This document shows, piece after piece, positions 37,784 through 47,499 of a stretch of 64,000 nt of DNA (position 1 is its first letter; the number at the start of each line of letters is the position of its first letter). The position numbers and the translations under genes are program-made. Under the pieces are notes generated by a model. The model was not told where the DNA came from. It ran no database searches and saw only the letters and a program-made list of their open reading frames with translations. Origin of the DNA: Pelecanus crispus (lineage: Eukaryota; Chordata; Aves; Pelecaniformes; Pelecanidae); contig NC_134646.1 in NCBI RefSeq assembly GCF_030463565.1, positions 17,388,001 through 17,452,000 of the forward strand, written 5' to 3'.

Positions 37784-37982
37784 GTATAGAGCAGTTGCCT
37801 CCTGGAGCCGTGTTCAGGGAATTGGAATCCCTATGATCACTGCTATTGAAATTTTCTCCATTTGGCTTCTGTCCTTCATACTGGCTATTCCAGAAGCAAT
37901 TGGTTTTGCTGTGGTACCGTTCAAATACAAGGATGAAGGTTACGTTACCTGCATGCTCAATCCTACAAATAATTTTACCTTG
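37784..37982 (+). CDS. EDNRA: EDNRA exon 4: ICL2, TM4 and most of ECL2
   Basis: One base completes R177, then residues 178-243. The acceptor is TCTCTTTCAG at 37783 and the donor ACCTTG|GTAAGT (phase 0). YRAVASWSRVQGIGIP is the second intracellular loop and is unchanged from human. TM4 is about 195-217 (FILAIPEAIGF), and ECL2 contains C233. The human ECL2 sequon N-A-T is N-P-T here (N236, proline blocks use), while a new sequon N240-F-T occurs four residues later. Exons 3 and 4 together are 327 bp, so skipping both keeps the frame, a pattern known for human EDNRA transcripts. Confidence 0.97.
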
Positions 37983-40042
37983 GTAAGTAACAGCCTTCCT
38001 TCTCTTTTTCGAATCCACAGTATATAGGTTAGACAATTAAGATACTGCATTATAATACGCTTTATTCATCTGTTAAAGTGCAAAAGGTATTCTAATGTAT
38101 ATTGTACAAAGCGGATCCTTAATTTACAGTGACCCGTCTCTACTTTCAGCCAGAGATACTAAATGGGACTTTACAATATTTTCATTTCTTCACTACTGAG
38201 GTTTCTTAATACCGAAATTTGCAATTTGAGCCTGCTTAAAGTACAACCCAGAAATGTATCAGGGTAGCCAGAGCCTTGGAAGGTATTGTGTTTCCAGGTG
38301 TAACACCTTGGAGCTTGTAACTGTCAAAAACCATGTTTTACCATGATTAGTCATCATTTTGCATGCAGTAGCCAGCTCTTTTGGCAGATAAAGAAAAGGG
38401 TGGGGCCATGCTCGAACATAACTTTTCCTATTCTATATTCACTTACAAAGTCAAACAGAGAATAACCCCCTTCATTTACAAGAAATCATGACTAGAAATC
38501 TGACACGCTCACATCTCCAACCTAGGTAGCTTGGGCACTGTTAGCTGTCATCTAGATACGGGAACTCAAGAGCAAGAGAAGTGCCTGAGACACACCAGGC
38601 TTCTTTGGCATGTTTCATAGCCCTCATCCTCTGTGCTACTGCAGCTTAACAGCTGCCAATACCTACATTAGCATGCTCAAAGTAAGCCAGGTGAGTAGTC
38701 GCTACAGAATTAGTAGATCTTTACTGCATTTGGGGATAGTGATTATCCACCTGGCCTTAGACTGAGAAAGTGGGAAAGTGCTATCTTAAGTCCTTCATGA
38801 CCCCAAAGAAGGGCCAGCCACCATTCACCCAGTAATAAAAAAAAGAGTAATATTCTGTTTTGTCTTAAGAGAAGGCAGATAGTGCAAGGTCTTAAGTCTT
38901 GAGAGAAACTCCATATTTTTGTCCGGACTAGAATTTTTCATGATAGAGTGCAAGTTTCTCTTTTTTGAATGTGTGGCACTTCTCCTTTTGTTGGATCAGA
39001 ACATGGCTTGGGCTAGAATTGGGAAGGATAGGGCAAAACGGAGCTAGGAAATTTAGAAAATAAAAAGTGTGGATGATCAGTGTTTTTCACAGTTTTCAAG
39101 GTGCTTTTCAAAACACACCCAACTTTGGCAGGGTTACACAGACTGCAGGGATGGCAGAAAGAGCAAGAGACAATTGCAAGAGAAGACAAAAGGAACTCCC
39201 TAATGGCAGTAATTAATGCAGGTGAAGATGGAGTGGAATTGCCTAGGACTTACTGTATCTTTGTTTCTAAACTCTACAAAGTATATGACTGTACATACTG
39301 TAGTTATAAGAATATGATTTATGAAATGCACACTGCAGCAAATTTCCCTTTTGTAATGGCTGTTTGTCCCCACAAATGTGTCTGGACAATCTTCACTTCC
39401 TCTCTCCCTAAGAAAAAGAATAGTTTTCTCTCCCCTCTTCTCAAAACTACTACAGTTCAGGTCTTCCATAGGCATGCTACCTTTTACAATTATTGTTCTG
39501 TTCTTAATGTGGTAAGTAGAATAGCTTGTTTTGTTTTATTAGCAGGAATTAGTATCTTTTACTTGCTCAGCATAATTCAAAAGCTCCAAATCTCCCCACG
39601 CCAGTTTGATTTTCAAGGAAACAAACCAGCGTTTACGTCCAAGCTGAGAGTAAATGTTGGACGTGTCAGTCAAAATGGGGAGTGTTATGTTTCAATGCGT
39701 TGCACCAAGTACAAACATGAGATTAAAATGGAAATACCATTTTAACCTTAACTGTAGTATTTACTACCACAAACACCACAATAAACAATCACTAAACGTT
39801 GGGAAGGATTTATGATTAACTTTTTTTTTTTTAATGGAAGCTTTGTTCATGTTTAAAGCTATCCTTGAAAGACTTAAAAGATTCATGCTAGACCATGATG
39901 ATTCCCCAGAGGCTGAGCGCACTAGGAAACTTGTTTAAAATGCACATTTCCTGTAGAAAACCAGTTCCATGTGGGCTTTCAAGACAAACAAAAGAATGTC
40001 TACTTCTCTTAAATCAACCCAATTTTGTACTTTGATGTAAGC

Positions 40043-40161
40043 TTTGTGAAACTCAGATTCCACAATTAATCATTTACAGACATTTTCATGTAGGTTTTAT
40101 AACTTCACAAAGCCAGGTCCTCATACAGAATTGATGTGTTGGTCAGGGTTGTGACACAGAA
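40043..40161 (+). repeat. Intron 4 direct duplication, left copy
   Basis: 119 bp from TTTGTGAAACTCAGATTCC to GGGTTGTGACACAGAA. It is repeated at 40689-40806; the only difference I see is one T in a T run (GGTTTTAT against GGTTTAT). Confidence 0.95.
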
Positions 40162-40688
40162 CTTTACGTGTGTGTTTTCTTGACTGACAGGCAATGCTAA
40201 TGAAAGCTGGTAGAATGATATGACAGAAAGTTTTCCTTGTAAACATAGCATGGCTTCACACAGTACACATTTTGTTGTGCTGCCCAACCAATATGATTCC
40301 AGTCTGACTTGGAGGAATTTGCCACGGAAAATATAATTGTCTCCATGTATTTGTAATCCTTTTCTCTGCAGAAGGAGTGGTAATTACATTTCCCCTCAGT
40401 ACAAACTCTTCAAATATGAGGCATATTCTTTTCTGGTTTGCTGCTGGCAGAAGCTCTGTTCCCAGTGGGGGAAATTCTGCTCCCAAGGAGAGTGCAACTA
40501 TGCAGCAGACTGTAGCACCTCCCCACGCAGGGATGAGGCTGATGAGGAGGAGGAAACAAGCTAATCAACACAATTCAAAATGCCCTGTGAGGTGGGGTTG
40601 TGGCCTAGATACCAGCAGCATACTTTAAATTAGCAAGCTCTGTAAGCAGCTAACTCTGTTGGGGCAGAGGGAGAAAAATCCCCTTTTT

Positions 40689-40806
40689 TTGTGAAACTCA
40701 GATTCCACAATTAATCATTTACAGACATTTTCATGTAGGTTTTATAACTTCACAAAGCCAGGTCCTCATACAGAATTGATGTGTTGGTCAGGGTTGTGAC
40801 ACAGAA
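40689..40806 (+). repeat. Intron 4 direct duplication, right copy
   Basis: 118 bp, same orientation as the left copy, offset 645-646 bp. It sits between AAAAATCCCCTTTTTT (40674-40690) and AAAAAGCATTCCCTTTTTC (about 40809-40827). The two flanks resemble each other, as if the block was inserted into a short A-rich/T-rich site. Confidence 0.95.
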
Positions 40807-42018
40807 AAAAAAAGCATTCCCTTTTTCTTAGTGAAACAACTTTCTAGCATAACTAAACCAGATTTGAAAATGAACATTATTAAATACTAGTCTATTAATT
40901 GCATCCCCTTTTTTCATCTTTCAGAGTTTAGTACCGTTCTGTTTTAAATGTAAACAAGATGTCAAAAGTTTGACTTTTTCAAACAGGATTCATATAATCC
41001 TCAGTTATTAGCATTGTGACATTTAGTATGGGAACTGTGATGTTACAAGAGCACATCCGCTAGGAATAAACAACCTAGGGGAAAGATTATGAGAAAGAAG
41101 GTTCCCTTTTACACACATCCATCTCAGTGACTAATAACATAGAGACAGGAAGTATTTAAAATGTCATATCTCAGTGCACACTTTTGGCTGAGCATAAAAG
41201 TTAAAAACCAAGATACAATATTTTCTCAAGTCTGAAAATACAATCGTCTACAGAAAAGAGTAATTTTAAATGTTTTGTCAAATGTAGTATTTCCTACAAT
41301 ACATAAATGTATTAACTTAAACAACAGCTTAAATCACAGCTAACACTTAAAATTACACAGCAAAGTACCGCTACTCTACCAAGTCCCTCGTGTCCTGTCA
41401 CAAAAGGCAAATGGTATGAATGGCAGGCAAAGGGTTAAAACTAACTGTACCACTAGAAGCCACACGTCCTAAGCTTTCCATATATCAGACAAGTGGCTCC
41501 TATCTGCCCAGTACATAAGCAAACCAACTACCAATCTTTTCACTGATAACAAAAGGTGATTAAACTTACAAGACGTTTTGAATTTTCCTTTTTTGGAATC
41601 AGGACAGAAGCCGTAGAGGTAAATGGCATTTCCTGAGACAGGCTTTTAGTAAGATTTGTTATCTCAAACTGACACTGTCTACATTTTGGCATGTCTTTTT
41701 CATGAAACTGGATTCCAGTTTTCATGAATAAGTGTAAATGTTCAGAAAACACACAAAAAAATTAATTCCAACCCAAGACAGATTGCAGCAAAGGTACAGG
41801 CAGGCTATCCGTAAGGTAAAATAAATGTTTACACTGCCACAGTTCCCATTTTGATGTTGGTCCAAACTGGATCAACAATAAGAAAGTTTACATAATTTTT
41901 GCTGTTTACCAATAGACAGATACCAGCATACCAACTATCACACTTTCCAAGACCCTTCTGTGGTACTTTCCATTGAATCATAATAAAGTATCTTCTCTTT
42001 TCTTTACCTTATCTACAG

Positions 42019-42171
42019 TTTTACAAAGATGCAAAGGACTGGTGGCTGTTTGGTTTCTATTTCTGCATGCCACTGGCATGTACTGCCATCTTTTATACGC
42101 TAATGACTTGTGAAATGTTAAACAGAAGAAACAGCAACTTGAGAATCGCTCTCAGTGAACACCTTAAGCAG
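42019..42171 (+). CDS. EDNRA: EDNRA exon 5: end of ECL2, TM5 and ICL3
   Basis: Codes residues 244-294, whole codons at both ends (acceptor ATCTACAG at 42018, donor AAGCAG|GTAAAT). FYKDAKDWW leads into TM5 (about 252-274), and [21 protein letters not shown] is the third intracellular loop, important for G-protein coupling in this family. At 153 bp the exon can be skipped without a frameshift. Confidence 0.97.
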
Positions 42172-44041
42172 GTAAATATTAGGAACACCAATGTTTGAAA
42201 ACACTGTTCTTCTCTTTTTGGGTTAGCTTAGAAACGTTTCGAAGTGTACTTCAATACAGTACATTACAGAAATAGAAAGTGAGTATGTAGGTTATTTATG
42301 ATGTTAAGGTATTCATTTAAACCTGGAACACAAGACTAAATCACAGTGTAAGGAGGTATTGAAGACAGCATGCTCAGGAAACTAGCCAGTTTCTTTCTCT
42401 TCTTAAGTATGTATGACAGTTGTGCTCTCCTGCTCTTTAACCTCAAATCACTACTGGCTAAATGCTTTGAAATTTAACTACAAAGATTTGCCAAAAAAAT
42501 GTTTCTTTTTATTTGTAAAGATATGACTCCATGGGTCCTCCCTACTTTTGGCATACTTTGATATGCAACTTTAGTTTCATATAAAAAGCAATTGTAGAAT
42601 AACCTGGTTTAGAATGGAGTGCATTTTTTTTTTCCAGGGTTATTGTACTGTTGCTGTACCACTACTGTAGCTGCTTTGAAAAGAGCAACAGGAGAATAGT
42701 ACAAACAAATGATCATAGAGTCGAGTCACTCACGGAACCGTCAGATCTCACTTTGCTGTTTTCGCAGCACTGTCTGATGTTTAATTCCTAACTGAAATTT
42801 TAAAAACAATCTGTAGCTTTTCCCCTGTGTTAACATCAGCCCCTCAAATTCTACTCTTTCAAATTCCTCATTCACAGATGTGAATCCCTAAAGCAGTCCC
42901 CTCTGCATCGGAGTGAGCTCTCTCAGAGGTTCCTCCTCTGCTGGTTCATTCCAGATCAGGGCAGACCGGAAAATCCTCCCCTTGTGCAGATCCTCCACTT
43001 TTTCCCCTCCTCAGGCCCCAGGGCCTGCAACAGTCTCCTAGGGCCGCAAATAAGCTGCTCCACCCATTAGAACTAGAATGGTATGTACGGGGTGGGGGAA
43101 TCCACCCTCCAGCTTTCCCATCCTGACATGCAGTGCCCAGCAAGCTACTTGGACTGGTTGCCGGAGGATGACTTTATGTCCCAATTTAAAAATGCTTGTC
43201 TTTTTAACTATCACCTTTTGCCCTTCTTTCTTCCTTCCTTCCCTTTAGCCTTGTCCACATTAATGTCTAGTCATGATCCTTTTCCTATTTTGATAAAAAC
43301 TGCTATTACAAGAAAGAAGAAACTGTAATAGTCATATTCAAAGCCTAACAAGACTTACTGTAATCAAACATTTGAATTTGAGTTTTTTAATGACAGAGCC
43401 TTGCAATGCTTGTAATTGTTATATTACAGTGGCAGTTTCAGAAGTGGTATTCTTACCCCTTCAACTGCTTCTCTTTACCAAACCCATGCCTACCAAACAC
43501 CACTGGTATGCATTGTCAAAAATACACTAAAACATCTGTAAATCTCTAGAGCCATATAAAATATCCATTAAATTGAGATTATTTCCTGACTAAGTATTAT
43601 GAGATTAAGCTGTAATACAGACATTTCTAAAATTTTGTTTGTAGAGGAACTATTTGCTCTAAGAACATCAAGATCACATAACAAGGATCACATAGCAAAA
43701 TTAATATACTGTGCCGTATGCCTTTATGTAACATGATGCATACTAAATAGAAAATGATACATCAGAGAGAATTTGACATCTGACTAGGTATGTGGCTGAA
43801 TGGAGCTTTTATTGCCAATTGATTTAGGTGCCTTGGGTTTACAGATTGCCCCACATCAAGGATTAGGTACAAGTGGTTTATCAAGCAGGTGTGATCCATT
43901 TCCCTCATACATGAAAAAGTTTTCTTGCAGATTATGCATGTTTCTGAAGAAACCTACTTTGCTGCCAACATTACTACACTACAATCACCTACCAATACGA
44001 ATTAGGCACTCAGTCATATTTATCTTTACTTCTTTTTCTAG
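42172..44041 (+). other. EDNRA: EDNRA intron 5
   Basis: 1.87 kb. A locally more GC-rich patch lies at about 42.89-43.13 kb with no recognised feature. No exon seen. Confidence 0.75.
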
Positions 44042-44175
44042 CGTCGAGAAGTTGCAAAGACAGTTTTCTGTTTAGTAGTGATTTTTGCTCTTTGCTGGTT
44101 CCCTCTCCATTTGAGCCGAATTTTGAAGAAAATGGTATACAATGAAAGAGACCCTGGCAGATGTGAACTGCTCAG
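44042..44175 (+). CDS. EDNRA: EDNRA exon 6: TM6 and ECL3
   Basis: Codes residues 295-338 plus two bases of S339. The acceptor is TTCTTTTTCTAG at 44041 and the donor CTCAG|GTACTT (phase 2). [10 protein letters not shown] opens TM6 (about 299-319), which has the CWFP switch at 312-315. ECL3 reads [13 protein letters not shown]; the human loop (VYNEMDKNRCELL) has the same length, with three substitutions. Confidence 0.97.
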
Positions 44176-44557
44176 GTACTTAATTTTCTATGTCAATCAA
44201 TTGTTTATACTGAAAAAATATAATGTCGCATACTTGAAATTTATGTGAGAAATGTCATTGTGCATGCAACTGTAGTGTTAGAGGAGCAAACACTTTATTT
44301 TATGACTTTTCAGCTGCATCCATTTTCAGGGGTTTCAGTTTTAATGGGGTAGCATAATTTCAATAAATGTTGTCTGTCACCGTCACAATCACTTTCCTCT
44401 GGCTTTTGTGAACTTCTGTGAGACAGGTTGTTACAGACCTGGCATGGAACAAGATTAGATTGAGGGAGTTAGGTAAGAGATTGTAACCACAAAAAGCACG
44501 GATGCTTCTACAGTATATGAAGAGTTTAAATGTTTTGCTTTCTCTTTTGTTGCCTAG
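44176..44557 (+). other. EDNRA: EDNRA intron 6
   Basis: 382 bp, the shortest intron. Nothing else seen in it. Confidence 0.8.
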
Positions 44558-44666
44558 TTTCTTGCTGCCATTGGATTATATCAGCATCAACCTGGCAACC
44601 ATGAACTCTTGTATAAACCCAATAGCTCTGTATTTTGTGAGCAAGAAGTTTAAAAACTGTTTCCAG
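44558..44666 (+). CDS. EDNRA: EDNRA exon 7: TM7 and start of helix 8
   Basis: One base completes S339, then residues 340-375. The acceptor is TTGTTGCCTAG at 44557 and the donor TTCCAG|GTAAGA (phase 0). TM7 carries [14 protein letters not shown], the NPxxLY form typical of endothelin receptors (359-364). [10 protein letters not shown] starts helix 8. Confidence 0.97.
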
Positions 44667-46604
44667 GTAAGATCTTCTTGGTAAGATTTTATGTCCAGTT
44701 AATGTACTGTATTAAATCACTTATCGCTTATCTATTTTTAGCAGGTGGGAGAAGAGGCATGCAAAGGAATCAAAGGTTATAAATTGTCTAGTTTACCAGT
44801 TAGCAGCTCATATAGCACACATACCAAACTGAAAGTGGAACTATCCACTTTATCTGAAATGCTAAACCAGTAAATAAGTTTGACATAGTCCTCATATGTA
44901 AACATGTAAACTGAGATAGACACGCTCTTGTAAGTACTACTTATCTGCATGTGACATGTACATGAAATAGAATTTGGTTTATAACATATTTCCCACTGTA
45001 GATGACGACAAAGAACACATACACAGGACACCAAGCTGCCTGCAGTTAAACAATCCCATTAACGACTAAAATTTTCAGGCTTGAATACCGAAGCAGGCAC
45101 CTGAGTTGACTTTGGCGATTGAATACTCATTATGGCTTTTACCTGCATTTTTCCAGTTCCTACACATGAAAACATATTTTGAGGCTAAAATAATTTCCTT
45201 GTGACACTGTGCCTCTGCAAGTCCCCGTTCACCTAATAAATGCAATACCAGAAGAAAGAAAATGAGAGCATATAGTGGTAAAGAAAGTAATGAAATGGAA
45301 AAGGAGACTGAAATAGCTTTATCTGCAAAGAAAAACAAAAGACGACAGGACTGTACCACTAAACTTTAGGTCTGCGAATAGGCAACTCAAGCTACTGAAA
45401 AAATGTAATCAATTATTAGAATAGGGAATACCTGTTTGTCTGTAGCCTGCTCAGACTTACAAACTCTTTTAAGAGAGTATTTTCACATGATAAATAAGAA
45501 GTCAGCTTTGCTTTTTACAGTCCCCTGCTTCATTTGGGAACTGTGGAGAGGATAATATGCCTGAACCTGTCCTTAGGTGAAAGGGAGAAGTAACAGTGGG
45601 TACTACTACGCTGCTCCTCACATCAGTAGTTCGTTCTTCCCATTTGTCTTTCCAAATAAAATTACCATCCAACAATTCTAATTAAAAAATTTTCAGCTAT
45701 AATTTAGTCCTTCCCAGCTTCTCATTATAGCTTACCCTTTCCCTTCTAGTATCAAGGTTGTTAATTCAGGCAATCTTTCCATTTTGTATTTTGAGTTTCT
45801 CACCCTACCTCTGTTGCTGTTTTACATACCCACCCATAGATAGACAGTACATATACCTTAAGTCTCTGCAACACTCCCTTCTCACTGTGTTCACAGAAGT
45901 CATAGATCTACTCCTGTTATTGCCATTGCTCCTCTGAGGCCCTAACTCCTTCCCCTAAAGTAGAGATCCCCTCTACATAGAATTAGGCACTAGTTTTTGT
46001 GAAGGGAGGGGAGGATAGCTGAAAAATCCTCTCTGCTCCTTTCAGAAGAGACAACTGAACATACTAGCCTGTGAAGAACCTGGGATTATGATCCTGAATG
46101 ACCTTCTATTCTGAACTGTGAAAAATGATACACCTCAATATATTCACTGTCCCTTTTCCTAAACAATTTTGTCTTCTAAGATGTGAGAAGAGGCCTAAGT
46201 CACAGGCTGGGGAATTTTCTTCTTTTCTCTTACATGCTAAGCAGCATGAGGATCCCTAAGTTTGGAGTGCAGTGATAAAGAGGAAAAAAACCGAACCCAG
46301 CTCTTACAACATGTATTGAGTTCTGTCAGTTCTCATTCTATTTACCTTAGTCAAACAAATTTCCCTTTTGATACTGTGAGTTTTTCTTAAATAACAGGCA
46401 CAGGCTGGGCCTAATTTGCTGCTTTTGTGATGTTTAATCACAAGAATTGTTTGCATCCTAGGATAAAGAATTTGCCTGAGTGCAGCTATCACTCCCTTCA
46501 GCTAGAATTGTCTGTTCATTTCTGCATAAAATATATGGCTGGCAATCTGCATAGAGTTGATACATTTGTGTTAACCTTTTCCTTTTTTTTTTTTTAATTT
46601 CCAG
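44667..46604 (+). other. EDNRA: EDNRA intron 7
   Basis: 1.94 kb ending in a long T tract (about 46583-46595) and TTTCCAG. No alternative exon seen. Confidence 0.75.
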
Positions 46605-46745
46605 TCATGTCTTTGCTGTTGCTGCTCCCAATCTAAGAGTCTAGTGACTTCAGTGCCCATGAATGGAACAAGTATTCAGTGGAAAAATCAAGAACTAAAC
46701 AATCACAATACAGATCGAAGCAGCCATAAAGACAGCATAAACTGA
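46605..46745 (+). CDS. EDNRA: EDNRA exon 8: cytoplasmic tail and stop codon
   Basis: Codes residues 376-421 and TGA at 46743-46745. The cysteine cluster SCLCCCCSQS (C377, C379-C382) is the palmitoylation site in ETA. The tail KSLVTSVPMNGTSIQWKN and the serine-rich end RSSHKDSIN are nearly identical to human, which separates this gene from EDNRB and EDNRB2. Confidence 0.97.
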   Translation, partial: SCLCCCCSQSKSLVTSVPMNGTSIQWKNQELNNHNTDRSSHKDSIN

Positions 46746-47220
46746 AAATTAAGGACTCTGATACCACTTCAGAATCAAACAGGAAAAAAAGTCACAACAA
46801 AGCTATTTCAACAGGAAGCCCAGTGACTGTTCCATAATCAATTCAGACGTGTGCACCCTTGTACCTAATTCTAGAGGTGACTGAGTAGATTGACTGACTA
46901 TAACTGTGATGTTCTGTCAACTGAGATCCACTGGATGGTAATTGTGTCTCTGAAAATGTTATTGATGTGATTATGACACAAAAAAAATGACTTGAACTAC
47001 ACAGGTGGTTTGCTCTTCTGAACCAAGCAGGAACTGTCCAGTGTCTGTGACTGGTACAATACAATCGTATTACCCAATTGTAACCTAGAATTAATCACGG
47101 CGGAATTTTTCAGAAGATATCAAAATGGAATCTGTCTGTGACTATATTTTCTCTCTGCCCATTTGTCTTTTAACTTTTTTTGTGTGGTGGATATATTCCA
47201 TGCACCAGTATGTTTTGCAT

Positions 47221-47256
47221 GTTGTTGCTGTTGTTGTTGTTGTTGTTGTTGTTGTT
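47221..47256 (+). repeat. (GTT)n microsatellite in the 3' UTR
   Basis: About 12 GTT units with one GCT interruption near the start. The translated frames across it (runs of Cys, Val or Leu) are artefacts. Confidence 0.95.
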
Positions 47257-47493
47257 TTTCAGGTTTATGTTGGAAAACGTTTTGGTTCACACCAGTATTT
47301 TATTTACTTATGTTGCAATGGGTCAGGATATTAGCTGGGCAGTTCACTTTTGTAGCACTTCAGTACTCAAAAATAGGAAGAAACCATTTAAAGTAGCGTC
47401 AACATTTGGCACTTAAGCACAGATTAATACCATAAAATGAGGTGTTAATAATACAGTACTATACTGTGTTATTTATTCTAATGCTCTGTACAA

Positions 47494-47499
47494 AATAAA
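47494..47499 (+). terminator. EDNRA: Poly(A) signal AATAAA
   Basis: The first canonical hexamer after the EDNRA stop codon, 750 bases downstream. No other canonical AATAAA was seen in the next 1.5 kb. Confidence 0.6.

Larger units (their letters stand above)
37983..42018 (+). other. EDNRA: EDNRA intron 4
   Basis: 4.0 kb. It contains the nearly perfect 118-bp direct duplication (40043-40161 and 40689-40806) and an unusually long open frame (39203-39745 from its first ATG) that matches nothing I know. Confidence 0.75.

Noticed and set aside
47163-47416. Frames with runs of Cys, Val or Leu after the EDNRA stop
   Set aside because: They read the GTT microsatellite in the 3' UTR.
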